DNA from: Brucella sp. BE17
Lineage (GTDB): Bacteria > Pseudomonadota > Alphaproteobacteria > Rhizobiales > Rhizobiaceae
DNA: 64,000 nt
Assembly (NCBI RefSeq): GCF_039545455.1
Contig: NZ_CP154467.1
Location: 1,674,001-1,738,000 of the forward strand
Direction of reading: 5' to 3'
Both the position numbers and the translations under genes were made by a program. The notes under the pieces are model-generated. The model had not been told where the DNA came from and ran no database searches. It saw nothing but the letters and a program-made list of their open reading frames with translations. Positions 41,115 through 50,486 of the stretch are shown in pieces. Position 1 is the first letter of the stretch, and every line of letters starts with the position of its first letter.

Positions 41115-42606
41115 AGTGCGGTTTCCCCGTTGTGGCCTGGGTCATGATTTCCTCGGACGTGATTTTCTCACCCTCAATCGTTGCGACGATGCCGCCGGAA
41201 CGGAACACGCAAACCCTGTCTGACATGCCGATGATTTCGGGCAGTTCGGAAGAAATCATGATGATCGAATATCCGGCATTGGTGAAAGCGCGCATGAGGG
41301 CATAGATTTCTGCCTTCGCACCAACATCAATGCCGCGTGTGGGTTCGTCGAAAATGAGCACGCGCATGTCATGATTGAGCCAGCGTGCAATAACGACTTT
41401 CTGTTGATTGCCGCCCGAAAGCGTGTCGATGCGCGCATGCGGCCCCTGTGCCTTTACGCGCACCTGCTGCATGGCGGCCTTTGTGGCTTCCAGCTCTTTT
41501 TTGAGATCGACAAACCAGTGCAGGCGGCGATATTTGCCGTAATTGTTAAGAGAAATGTTTTGCAGGATCGAAAAGCTGGTGATCAGCCCCTGTTCTTTCC
41601 GGCTTTCCGGCAAAAGCCCGATGCCTGTTTCAAGCGCCTGATCGGGGCCGGAAAACCGTGTCTCCACGCCATCAAGCTTCATCTTGCATTGGACAGACGG
41701 ATGCGCGCCAAGGATCGCCAGAACGCTTTCTGTGCGGCCCGAGCCAACCAGACCGGCAAAACCCAAAATCTCACCCTTGCGCAAATCAAAGCGCGAGACA
41801 GGGCCATTTTTGCGCAATTGCAGCGCTTCGACGTCAATAATGGGGGCCGTCGATACATCGACGACGGCTTTTGGCGGAAAGCCCGCTTCCAGACGTCGTC
41901 CGACCATCATCTCGACCAGACGGTCATTATCGACCTCGGAAACATCGCAGGAATTGATGTAATTGCCATCGCGTAAAACCGTGATCCGGTCGCAGATCTC
42001 AAAAATCTCCTCAAGGTGATGGGAGATGAAAATGATTGCCACGCCCTGACGGCGCAATTCACGCATCACCTTGAAAAGATGTTCGACTTCGGATGGCGTC
42101 AGCGTTGCCGTCGGCTCATCCAGAATAAGAATACGCGCATCGAGCGCCAGCGTCTTGGCGATTTCAACAAATTGTTGCTCGGCAACCGAAAGCCGGTTGA
42201 TCGGCACATCCAGCCGAACATCCACGCCGAGCTTTGCCATGATTTCACGCGCACGGGTGCGCATCGCAGACCGGTCGAGAAGCCTGAGACGATTGCGCAT
42301 TTCACGCGCCAGAAACATGTTTTCAACCGCATTGAGATGCGGAATGAGGCTGAACTCCTGAAACACAATGCCGATACCAGCACGGATGGCATCGTCGTAA
42401 TCGGCGAAATGGCGCTCTTTGTCGTCAATCCAGATCTCGCCTTCAGAAGGGTGGAGGATACCGGAGAGTATCTTCATCAGCGTGGATTTGCCCGCGCCGT
42501 TCTCACCAAGAAGGGCGTGGACTTCACCCACGCGCACTTTCAGATCAACCCCGTGAAGAACCTCGATCCGGCCAAAGCTTTTTTTGATGCCTTTCAGCTC
42601 AAGCAC
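41104..42606 (-). CDS. Ribose-type ABC transporter double ATPase
   Basis: 500 residues with two RbsA-type ATPase units. First: Walker [10 protein letters not shown], signature-like [10 protein letters not shown], Walker [12 protein letters not shown]. The second is degenerate at Walker A (VGSGRTE), as usual in RbsA, with [15 protein letters not shown] and [13 protein letters not shown]. Start is a GTG at 42604-42606. A hairpin separates it from the binding-protein gene upstream. Confidence 0.93.
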   Translation of the reverse strand: MLELKGIKKSFGRIEVLHGVDLKVRVGEVHALLGENGAGKSTLMKILSGILHPSEGEIWIDDKERHFADYDDAIRAGIGIVFQEFSLIPHLNAVENMFLAREMRNRLRLLDRSAMRTRAREIMAKLGVDVRLDVPINRLSVAEQQFVEIAKTLALDARILILDEPTATLTPSEVEHLFKVMRELRRQGVAIIFISHHLEEIFEICDRITVLRDGNYINSCDVSEVDNDRLVEMMVGRRLEAGFPPKAVVDVSTAPIIDVEALQLRKNGPVSRFDLRKGEILGFAGLVGSGRTESVLAILGAHPSVQCKMKLDGVETRFSGPDQALETGIGLLPESRKEQGLITSFSILQNISLNNYGKYRRLHWFVDLKKELEATKAAMQQVRVKAQGPHARIDTLSGGNQQKVVIARWLNHDMRVLIFDEPTRGIDVGAKAEIYALMRAFTNAGYSIIMISSELPEIIGMSDRVCVFRSGGIVATIEGEKITSEEIMTQATTGKPHYVQ

Positions 42607-42629
42607 GATTAGTTCCTAACTTATGTCAG

Positions 42630-42659
42630 GCCCCGTCCCACCATTGAGCGGAACGGGGC
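42630..42659 (-). promoter_or_regulatory. Intercistronic hairpin between binding-protein and ATPase genes
   Basis: GCCCCGTCCC (42630-42639) and GGAACGGGGC (42650-42659) pair with one G-U-type mismatch. No T-run follows. Hairpins here commonly stabilise the upstream binding-protein mRNA so that it is made in excess. Confidence 0.55.
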
Positions 42660-42670
42660 GAGCAGCATGA

Positions 42671-43576
42671 TTACCAGCTGAAACCTTCAGCATTCTTGGC
42701 ATCGATCACCTTGACGTCGATGGGCACTTCCTTGGGCACGACGCGTGCACCCCATTTCTGTGCCAGCGCCATCGCAAGACCAACGCGCACCTGATCACGC
42801 GGGAACTGCGCCGTGGTCTCGATGAAAGGCGTGCCGTCCTTGATGGCCTGGATCGCTTCCGGCGCACCATCGACAGAGGTCAGTTTGATATCGCGGCCCG
42901 AGCCCTGAATTGCGGCCAGAGCGCCCATAGCACCACCGTCATTGACCGAGAAAATGCCTGTAAGATTAGGATGCGACTGGATCATGTTTTCAACGACACC
43001 AAGTGCGACTGAACGATCCTGACGACCATTCTGGGTATCGACCAGTTTAATGCCCTCGAACTCTTCAAGCGCAGCCTTGCAGCCTTCAACGCGCTGTAGG
43101 ATAGGAACAACCGGAATTCCATCCAAAATGGCAACTTCACCTTTTCCATCAAGGCTTTCGCCAAGATACTTGCAGGACTGATAGCCAGCATCGCGATTTT
43201 TGGAGCCGACGAAAGTATCAACGGGACCATTTGCGTTGGCATCGACTGCAACGACAATCACGCCTTTTTCCTTGGCAGCAACAACGGCTGCTTCAACGCC
43301 AGCGCTGTCGGTCGGATTGAGCAGCAGGATGTCGATGTTCTGCTGGAGCATATCTTCCACGTCGGAAATCTGCTTGGCGACATTATGGCCAGCATCGCTG
43401 ACAACAACGTCAGCGCCAATGCTCTCGGCTGCACCGCGGAGCGCTTCCTGCATCGAAACGAAATAGGGATTGTTGAGTTCCTGAAACGTCATCCCGATTT
43501 TAAGCTTTTCCTGCGCAACAGCAGGGGATGCCAGAAGAGCAAGAACAGTGCTCACAGTTAGAATAGCTTTTTTCAT
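42671..43576 (-). CDS. Ribose-type periplasmic sugar-binding protein
   Basis: 301 residues with signal peptide MKKAILTVSTVLALLASPAV and cleavage near AVAQE. Fold type I marks: KIGMTFQELNNPYFVSMQEA, DILLLNPTDSAGVEAAV and FSVNDGGAMGALAAI. First structural gene of the AraC-linked polyol operon. Ligand likely a pentose or pentitol. Confidence 0.92.
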   Translation of the reverse strand: MKKAILTVSTVLALLASPAVAQEKLKIGMTFQELNNPYFVSMQEALRGAAESIGADVVVSDAGHNVAKQISDVEDMLQQNIDILLLNPTDSAGVEAAVVAAKEKGVIVVAVDANANGPVDTFVGSKNRDAGYQSCKYLGESLDGKGEVAILDGIPVVPILQRVEGCKAALEEFEGIKLVDTQNGRQDRSVALGVVENMIQSHPNLTGIFSVNDGGAMGALAAIQGSGRDIKLTSVDGAPEAIQAIKDGTPFIETTAQFPRDQVRVGLAMALAQKWGARVVPKEVPIDVKVIDAKNAEGFSW

Positions 43577-43602
43577 TGAGATTTACCTCCCGTTATAGCC
43601 CG

Positions 43603-44586
43603 CTATAGATTGACAGGCGACGCCTGCATGTTTTGGGCAGAAACCCGCCCGCCCAAATTACGAATGGCTGCATTCTCCGGCTCGGTTTGATCTGATCCAG
43701 ACTGCTCTGGCATCACCGGAATTTTGTTTGCGGCAAAAGTGGTACGAAACTGCGAGGGGGACATGCCCTTGAGCTTGAGAAAATGCCGGTTGAAATTGGA
43801 CAGGTTGGAGAAGCCGATCTCATAGCAGATATCGGTGATCCGCACTTCCGGCATCGTCAGCAGCATCTGGCAGGCCAGGTCGACACGCAACTGGTTGCGA
43901 TAGCGCACCAGCGTTGTTCCTGTATGGCGCTTGAAGGCACGTGAAAACGCGCTCTGGCTTTGCCCCAGCATCTCGGCGAGTTCGCTCTCTTCAATCTGCT
44001 CTGTCAGATGTTCGCGCAGATAGGCAAGGGCGCGATTGATCCCGCCGGGGTTAAAACGCGCTACATCAAGTTCATAGCTGAGGCTTGCCAGCACTTCGGC
44101 TTCAGGCGCATTAACCAGCAGATCGAGTATTTCCCAGAAAAGCGCAATCCGCGTTAACCCCTGCGCCACGATCAGCCGCTCCATAAGAGGGCGAATTCTG
44201 ACGCTCGTCTCATCATCAAACAACAGCCCACGACGGCTGCGCTCCAGCAACGGGCGCAGATCGACCATTTCCGGCATAGTTATGAGCGCATTTTCAATAA
44301 AGGCTTCCGGGAACTGGATCACCAGCGAGCGCGTGGGCACGATTTCACCGCGCTCGATCTCGCTGATCCAGTTTTGCGGCAGATTGGGGCCGGTCATGAT
44401 CAGTTGCCCCGGCGCAAAACGCCCGACATGATCGCCCATGTAGTAGGTGCCGGAGGTTGCCACAACCAGATGGATTTCATATTCGGGATGGTAATGCCAG
44501 CGCACAGTGCGAAATGGATAACCATGCATCCATGCCGCAAAGGACTCTCCCTTGCGAATATGCACAAGCTCCAGATCCGGCTGCAT
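43603..44586 (-). CDS. AraC-family transcriptional regulator
   Basis: 327 residues. An N-terminal cupin-like sensor domain (RWHYHPEYEIHLVVATSGTY, GDHVGRFAPGQLIMTG) precedes the AraC DNA-binding pair of helix-turn-helices: ESELAEMLGQSQSAFSRAFK and ITDICYEIGFSNLSNFNRHF. Start at 44584-44586 (MQPDLELVH). It is on the same strand just before the binding-protein gene, so the regulator is probably the first gene of its own operon. Confidence 0.9.
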   Translation of the reverse strand: MQPDLELVHIRKGESFAAWMHGYPFRTVRWHYHPEYEIHLVVATSGTYYMGDHVGRFAPGQLIMTGPNLPQNWISEIERGEIVPTRSLVIQFPEAFIENALITMPEMVDLRPLLERSRRGLLFDDETSVRIRPLMERLIVAQGLTRIALFWEILDLLVNAPEAEVLASLSYELDVARFNPGGINRALAYLREHLTEQIEESELAEMLGQSQSAFSRAFKRHTGTTLVRYRNQLRVDLACQMLLTMPEVRITDICYEIGFSNLSNFNRHFLKLKGMSPSQFRTTFAANKIPVMPEQSGSDQTEPENAAIRNLGGRVSAQNMQASPVNL

Positions 44587-45126
44587 GACATCCTCCCTGA
44601 CGCAGATCATGATACGGTTGGAGGGCTGGGCTCCTCTGCTCCAGACCACGTCTCATGATCGATGCATTCTGGATGGTGCGAGCGCCCACGGCTACATCAC
44701 AACATAGAATATTATGATACTTTTTTTACATCTAATTTCAGTGTTTTAAGAAAATCGAAGCACCGAACGGAGTTAATTTCATGCCCCGACATCTTAGATT
44801 GCCTGTCTGATACCCATAAAATCCCTGTATTCTCGGGATTTTCGGTGTGAGGGCTGCGGTGCGCACAGATATGGCAGATGCCAATAAGCTACAGGATAGT
44901 CCTCATATTTTTTAACATACACCGATACCAGCTTAGGATCAGATACTATTTCAGCACACCCTTCTGGTGACGAGATGACTCATCCTGATCCGTTCTGAGT
45001 GGTGCGGGGGCAACTCCGATTCTGGCCGCACCGAAAGCAGCAGAATAATCTGCCCTGCTTCGGTTCCAGAAGTGTCAATATTTTGCGGACGCAAGATTGC
45101 GCAACGCATGCGCCCAAGCGAGTATC
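44587..45126. other. 540-bp gene-free region with an inverted repeat
   Basis: It lies between two minus-strand genes, so it carries the araC-type promoter and the SorC-gene 3' end. AAAATCCC (44818-44825) and GGGATTTT (44835-44842) form an 8-bp inverted repeat with a 9-base loop, a possible weak terminator. GGTGCGG (45000-45006) and CCGCACC (45026-45032) form another. I see no convincing open frame on either strand. Confidence 0.45.
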
Positions 45127-46098
45127 TTATGCCTCGCCCAGGATCAGACGCGCTGTATTTTCATCGGTGATAAGACCATTGGCAAGCCTTGCGGACAACG
45201 CCGCAGAAATTGCACTCGCGCGATTTGTTCCGGAGGCGACAATCACCGTTGGCCGTCCGACGGCAGAAGCCAGAGCAAAAGAGGTCAAGCGCGGATGATA
45301 GTCTGCATCGACGACATTCCCGTTTGCATCGATGGCGGTTCCAAGGAGCTCCCCGATGGCACCACACTCCATCGCCTGCCCCGTTTCGGCAGCGGTGATG
45401 AATCCATCCTTATAAAGCGAAGCTTCCGGTCCCCAATAGCCGATCCCCATTATAAGCAGGCTCGCCTCCTCGACCAGCGACTGGAGGTTTCTATATCCGG
45501 GCTGTGCCTGCAAGACTTCGCGTTCCTCCACCGAATGCGTCACAACGGGCATCGGCAAGGGAAAGCATTGCGCCCCGATGCGCTCGGAAAGCCAGGTGAC
45601 CACATCGTAATGGCTCGCTCGTCCGTCACGGGTAAGATTACCCATCAATGAAACGCATTTGTGCTGGGGGCGGTTGATAGGCTTCAAGCGACGCGACACT
45701 TCACGCATCGCCTTGCCATTGCCTATCGCAATTGTCAGCGGCGCCTTCTGCTGCAAAACGGTTTCGAGATATAATGCGGCATGTAGACCGACCGCCGGTA
45801 TATCTTCATTATTGCCGAATTCGTTCATCGCGACATCGCAATATTGCAGCGAAAAACGATCCTTGAGCCGCTCGGCCAGCTCAATGCACTCGCTCATCGG
45901 ATGAACGAGCTGAAAACGAATGAGGCGTTCGCTCTGCGCAAGAGCGATCAGGCGCTGTACAACCTGTCGCGAAACTCCAAGATCCGCAGCAATCTGATCC
46001 TGCGTCCTGCTCTTTTCAAAATAGAGCCACGCCGCACGGGCAGCAAGGTCAAGCCGCCTGTCGCCGTTGGCTTCACCTTTGTCGCCATGACTGCTCAT
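45127..46098 (-). CDS. SorC/DeoR-type sugar-binding transcriptional regulator
   Basis: 323 residues. The N-terminal HTH reads RTQDQIAADLGVSRQVVQRL; the rest is the SorC sugar-binding domain, with LTIAIGNGKAMREVSRRL and LLIMGIGYWGPEASLYKDGF. Start ATG 46096-46098 has GGGAG about 8 bases upstream; a GTG at 46144-46146, 5 bp after the previous stop, is the alternative. It is the last gene of the ABC-amidohydrolase operon, which it likely controls. Confidence 0.87.
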   Translation of the reverse strand: MSSHGDKGEANGDRRLDLAARAAWLYFEKSRTQDQIAADLGVSRQVVQRLIALAQSERLIRFQLVHPMSECIELAERLKDRFSLQYCDVAMNEFGNNEDIPAVGLHAALYLETVLQQKAPLTIAIGNGKAMREVSRRLKPINRPQHKCVSLMGNLTRDGRASHYDVVTWLSERIGAQCFPLPMPVVTHSVEEREVLQAQPGYRNLQSLVEEASLLIMGIGYWGPEASLYKDGFITAAETGQAMECGAIGELLGTAIDANGNVVDADYHPRLTSFALASAVGRPTVIVASGTNRASAISAALSARLANGLITDENTARLILGEA

Positions 46099-46151
46099 CA
46101 AGCCCGCTCCCTGCTTTTGGATTGCCTGTTTATCGCCATAAGGCACACAGC

Positions 46152-46865
46152 CTAAAGCTTCAACAGGCGGGCAATGTTGCCGCCCACGATTTTCGCGTAG
46201 CCAGCAGCGTCATCGGTCGCTCTTTCCATTTTCCTGAATTCCCATTCGTAATCGACGAACGGTGAATCCGTGCCCCATATCACCTTATCGGGACCGAGCG
46301 ACCGCACAGCCGTCTGTATCTCGAATATCGGTGCGCGCGATGTTTCAAGATAGAGGTTCGGGAATTCACGCGCGAAAGCGATCGCCTGATCCACAGACCA
46401 GAAAAAGCCCATATGTGCCATCAGAAGCGGAACGTTGGGAAACCGCGCTGCCATGAGCGCGAATTCGGGCGGGCTGTTAAAAAGGTCGCTCGCTCCATGA
46501 ACGATCACGGGAATGCCCAGCTCATCGGCGACCTTAAACAACGGATCGACCAGATGGGGATCGGCAAGGTGATATCCATTGATGGTCGGATGCAGCTTCA
46601 ATCCCTTGAAGCCCCAATCCACTACGCATCGGCGTATCTCATCGGCAGCATCCGCCTCCCATGCATTGACCGCGCAAAATGGAATAAGGCGATCGGGAAA
46701 CTGGTCAAAAGCTTCTTTAATCGGCTCATTGGTGAAATTGCCTTCGACAAAAGGAAACATCACCGCCTTATCCACGCCTACGGCGTCGATCCTTGCGATC
46801 AGGTCAGCGCCGGTCTGGACTTCACCCGCGCGGGTGCCAAGATGGTTGTGTGCATCGATAATCAT
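46152..46865 (-). CDS. Amidohydrolase-2 family (TIM-barrel) hydrolase or decarboxylase
   Basis: 237 residues, short for the family. The N-terminal IIDAHNHLG gives the HxH metal ligands; later GLKLHPTINGYH, VIVHGAS and WGTDSPFVDY supply the remaining ones. Family members hydrolyse lactones or amides or decarboxylate aromatic acids. It lies directly after a ribose-type permease gene (21 bp) and before the regulator. The substrate is presumably the compound brought in by the transporter. Confidence 0.83.
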   Translation of the reverse strand: MIIDAHNHLGTRAGEVQTGADLIARIDAVGVDKAVMFPFVEGNFTNEPIKEAFDQFPDRLIPFCAVNAWEADAADEIRRCVVDWGFKGLKLHPTINGYHLADPHLVDPLFKVADELGIPVIVHGASDLFNSPPEFALMAARFPNVPLLMAHMGFFWSVDQAIAFAREFPNLYLETSRAPIFEIQTAVRSLGPDKVIWGTDSPFVDYEWEFRKMERATDDAAGYAKIVGGNIARLLKL

Positions 46866-46886
46866 TCGTTGCTCTCCTTCATTGTC

Positions 46887-47870
46887 TCAATGCTGGCGTT
46901 TCAATCCGCCAACGGCCATGGCAAGCAATATGAATGCGCCGTTCAGCGCGAGACGATAAGGCGCCCCAAGACCGAGTAGGGTTAATCCGTTGCCGAGAAA
47001 TGCAATGAACAGCGCCCCCAGTAGCGTGCCGAATATATTCATTTCACCACGTCTGGACGCAAGCGTGCCCAGATAGGCAGCAGCAAAGGCATCCAGCAGG
47101 TAGGGTTCCGCGCCACGCGGCATTGCAATACCGGTTCGTGACACAAGCGCGACACCCGCAATAGCCGCAAGCAAGCCCGCAACGATGAAGCCAGCACCGA
47201 AGATGAGCCTGATATCGATACCGGCAAGAAACGCCGCACGAACATTCAGCCCCACCGCCTTTGCCCGACGTGCAAAAGGCGTGTATCGCATCAACACAAA
47301 TGTCATGACGAAGACGACCACAGTCAAAACGATCAGCGCCGAAACCGGGCCGATCGTCCCTTGACCGAGGAACAGAAAGGGCTTTGTCACACTGCGTGGC
47401 AGCGTGAAGAGCATTTGCGGCTCAGCACCATTTGTCATCATCAATTCACCGGAACGGATGACAAACATCATACCCAATGTTCCGATAATTGCCGGCACAC
47501 CTATATAGGCCATGAGCGCAGCATTGATCAGGCCGATACATAGTCCGAAACACAACGGCAACAGATATGCGGTCCAGACAGGATACTGGTGGATAATCAG
47601 CATAGCAGCGATCAGTCCGGCGGCATCGGCGACCTGCGCTACCGAGAGGTCCACGCCCCGCATCGACATAACCACTGTCAACCCCAGCGCGAGGATGATG
47701 AGAACTGTGCTCTGTCGCAAGACATTGGCGACATTGGCGGGACTGAGAAATGCAGGCTTGAGCAGATAGAACAGCACGAGCACGAGAACCATGCCGATAA
47801 TCGCGCCGTAATTCCGCAGGAAATCGACTGCGCTGCGCATGAAGGAAGAGGAAGAAGCCATGGTGTTCAT
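46887..47870 (-). CDS. Ribose-type ABC transporter permease, second subunit
   Basis: 327 residues, multi-spanning. AIIGMVLVLVLFYLLKPAFL, NVLRQSTVLIILALGLTVVM and SMRGVDLSVAQVADAAGLIA match the RbsC family. The upstream gene already carries a fused permease of the same family, so this is probably the partner in a heteromeric channel. Start at 47868-47870, 10 bp after the fusion gene's stop. Confidence 0.9.
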   Translation of the reverse strand: MNTMASSSSFMRSAVDFLRNYGAIIGMVLVLVLFYLLKPAFLSPANVANVLRQSTVLIILALGLTVVMSMRGVDLSVAQVADAAGLIAAMLIIHQYPVWTAYLLPLCFGLCIGLINAALMAYIGVPAIIGTLGMMFVIRSGELMMTNGAEPQMLFTLPRSVTKPFLFLGQGTIGPVSALIVLTVVVFVMTFVLMRYTPFARRAKAVGLNVRAAFLAGIDIRLIFGAGFIVAGLLAAIAGVALVSRTGIAMPRGAEPYLLDAFAAAYLGTLASRRGEMNIFGTLLGALFIAFLGNGLTLLGLGAPYRLALNGAFILLAMAVGGLKRQH

Positions 47871-47880
47871 CGCGAAGCTC

Positions 47881-50418
47881 TCAAAAAATCAATACCTGCC
47901 CGATCTCTCTTCGCCGGAATACGCCCAGCGCAATCGAGAGAATAAGAACGAGCCCTTGAATGCCCGGAAGCAACTGGTTTGAAATGCCGATCAGGACCAA
48001 ACCATTCGACAGAGATGCGAGGAAAAGCGCAGTGATCACAGTTCCCGCGACACTGAGGTCACCGGCCCGCGACAAGGCACTTCCCAGAAAGGCTGCCGCC
48101 AGAGCGCTGATCAGAAAATCGATTCCCGTCGCCAAGGCCGAAGCGCCGTAGCTGTAAGAAGCAAGAACGACGCCAGCAAGACCAAGGATCAGCCCGCCAA
48201 TCACGAAAGAGGCAAAAGCATAAGGCTTTCGCGCCACGCCGCGCAATTCGGCGGCTTCGAGATTTTGCCCGACTGCATACATCCGCAGGCCGAGCCTTGT
48301 ATGACGCAACAGCAGGTGCAAAATCACCGTCACCATAAGCAGCAGAATGAATACGAATGGGACAGGCCCTACATATCCCTGCCCTATAAAGAAAAATGCG
48401 GGTTCGTTAGACAGCGTAAGTGCCTGGCCGCCATTATAGAGTAATGTCGCGCCCATGGTCACGAACATGATTCCAAGCGTGGCGACAAAGGCTGGCATGC
48501 CGAAAAAAAGCACAAGCACGGCATTCACCACGCCGATCGCGACGCCGGCTGCCAGACTGATTCCGATCGCGCCAATAAGGCCTGTACCACCAATCATAAA
48601 ACCGGCGGCGATATTCGTTGCCAGCTGGCTTGCCGCGCCTGCGGACATATCAAGCCCGCCAGCAATAAGCACCACTGTCAGCCCAAGAGCGATGAAGGCA
48701 AGAACGCTGCCCTGTTTCAGCACGTCAAAGACGTTGCCAATCGACAGGAAATTGGGGGCAAGCAGCGTAATGATCATCAGCGCCAGCACCATTCCCCCAA
48801 TAGTGCTCCAGCGGGTGAGCGTATTTCTCGCAGGCTTTCGCGCGTCCGTTTTGCCCTCATCGGTGCTTGGGACCGCCGAAGTGCCGTGCTCTGTCTCGTT
48901 GCTGCCCGAAGCCCAATAAAGCATGGTCTCGGGATTGTTGTCCGCTCCTTCGAGCACAGCATTTATCTTGCCCTTGTGCATGACCGCGACGCGGTCGCAC
49001 ATGCCGGCAATTTCCTCAAAATCGGAAGATATGAAGATGACTGCAGCACCACGCCGCGCCAACTCGATCATCTGACGATAGATTTCCACCCTCGACCCGA
49101 CATCGACGCCGGTGGTCGGCTCGTCGAACAGAAACACCTCGGTATCGCCGGGAAGCCACCGACCGATAACGACCTTCTGCTGGTTACCGCCAGAGAGATT
49201 GCGCGTCAGCTGATCGAGAATGGGCGGCTGGATATTAAGATTCTGCACAATGGCAGCCGTATCCGCTTTTTCCCGCTTGAGATCGATAAGACCGGCACGC
49301 GACCACAGACTTACATTCGGCAAGGTCAGATTTTCACGCATCGTCATGTCGGTGAGAAGACCTTCATGACGACGATCTTCAGGTATGATCGCGAAACCTT
49401 CACGTCTCGCAGCGCCCGGGTCGGCGGGAGCCGATACCTGACCCCGCAGGATCACCTCACCGGCGCTGCGCGGCAAGGCACCGATGAGAGCCATAGCCAG
49501 TTCCGAACGGCCCGCGCCCATAAGGCCCGCAATGCCAAAAATCTCACCGCGTCTCACCGAGAAATCCACACCACGGACGGCATGTCCCTGCCGTAACCCT
49601 TTTACCTCCAGCAACACTTCCCCCAATGGAAGCGTCTCTTTCGGATAAAGCTGGGAAATTTCCCGCCCGACCATCATATGCACGATATCCGAACGGTTCG
49701 TACCCTGCGCATCCCGTGTGGCCACAAAACACCCGTCTCGCAGGATAGTGATACGATCAACGAGATCCAGCACCTCGTCGAGATAGTGCGAAATGTAAAT
49801 AATAGTCACGCCTTGATCCCGCAGGGATCGAACTGCCGTGAATAGAAGCTCTGCCTCCTTTTCGCTCAGCGACGCCGTCGGTTCATCCAAAACCAGAATC
49901 TTCGGATTGCGAAGCAGGGCGGCAGCAATGGATACCTGTTCGCGTTGCGCGACGCTGAGGTCGCGCACCAACGTATCAGGTGTAAAGGAAGCGCCTACAC
50001 GCTCAAGAGCCGTCCGGGCAGCAACGGCCATAGCCGCCTTGTCGAGCAATCCGCTGGCCAGTTTTTCATGCCCCAGAAAGATATTCTGGGTAACATCGAA
50101 CTGCGCCACAAGTTGCTGATCTTGATGAACGATAGCGATCCCGTTCGCCTCGGCATCTGTAGGCCTGCGCATACGAACCGGTTTACCATCGACGTATATC
50201 TCGCCACCATCGGGCTGATAAACGCCAGTCAAAACCTTGACGAGCGTTGATTTTCCCGCGCCATTCTGGCCAAGAAGCGCGTGTATCTCACCTTTACGGA
50301 TCGACAGCGAGACATCGCTCAACGCCCTCACACCTGGGAAAACCTTGCTGATAGAAAGGCATTCCAGCGCGGGCACATCCATGCCCGCCACAGCCTTGCC
50401 CGTTTGGTGGGAAACCAT
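47881..50418 (-). CDS. ABC transporter double ATPase fused to a permease (RbsA-RbsC fusion)
   Basis: 845 residues. Residues about 15-505 are an RbsA-type double ATPase: [34 protein letters not shown]; then [18 protein letters not shown] and LFDEPTTGVDVGS. A charged linker (EHGTSAVPSTDEGKTDARKP) follows, then an RbsC-type permease of about 310 residues beginning with GGMVLALMIITLLAPNFLSI and containing IALGLTVVLIAGGLDMSAGA. There is no stop or frame change in between, and the separate reading frames of the usual rbsA and rbsC are joined. The transporter is completed by the permease and binding protein on either side. Confidence 0.88.
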   Translation of the reverse strand: MVSHQTGKAVAGMDVPALECLSISKVFPGVRALSDVSLSIRKGEIHALLGQNGAGKSTLVKVLTGVYQPDGGEIYVDGKPVRMRRPTDAEANGIAIVHQDQQLVAQFDVTQNIFLGHEKLASGLLDKAAMAVAARTALERVGASFTPDTLVRDLSVAQREQVSIAAALLRNPKILVLDEPTASLSEKEAELLFTAVRSLRDQGVTIIYISHYLDEVLDLVDRITILRDGCFVATRDAQGTNRSDIVHMMVGREISQLYPKETLPLGEVLLEVKGLRQGHAVRGVDFSVRRGEIFGIAGLMGAGRSELAMALIGALPRSAGEVILRGQVSAPADPGAARREGFAIIPEDRRHEGLLTDMTMRENLTLPNVSLWSRAGLIDLKREKADTAAIVQNLNIQPPILDQLTRNLSGGNQQKVVIGRWLPGDTEVFLFDEPTTGVDVGSRVEIYRQMIELARRGAAVIFISSDFEEIAGMCDRVAVMHKGKINAVLEGADNNPETMLYWASGSNETEHGTSAVPSTDEGKTDARKPARNTLTRWSTIGGMVLALMIITLLAPNFLSIGNVFDVLKQGSVLAFIALGLTVVLIAGGLDMSAGAASQLATNIAAGFMIGGTGLIGAIGISLAAGVAIGVVNAVLVLFFGMPAFVATLGIMFVTMGATLLYNGGQALTLSNEPAFFFIGQGYVGPVPFVFILLLMVTVILHLLLRHTRLGLRMYAVGQNLEAAELRGVARKPYAFASFVIGGLILGLAGVVLASYSYGASALATGIDFLISALAAAFLGSALSRAGDLSVAGTVITALFLASLSNGLVLIGISNQLLPGIQGLVLILSIALGVFRRREIGQVLIF

Positions 50419-50447
50419 GACAGATCCTCTTGCTTACCTTGTGCGTG

Positions 50448-50477
50448 GGCAGGGGAACGAGTGTTCGAGCCCCTGCC
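50448..50477 (-). promoter_or_regulatory. Intercistronic hairpin after the binding-protein gene
   Basis: GGCAGGGG (50448-50455) and CCCCTGCC (50470-50477) are a perfect 8-bp inverted repeat with a 14-base loop. It lies between the binding-protein stop and the fusion gene, in the same position as the hairpin at 42630-42659 of the other sugar operon. Confidence 0.55.
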
Positions 50478-50486
50478 GTTTGCCTG

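Noticed and set aside
44999..45298. 99-codon plus-strand frame in the gap before the SorC-type gene
   Set aside because: It mostly overlaps the 3' end of the SorC-type gene antisense and has no ribosome site or family likeness.
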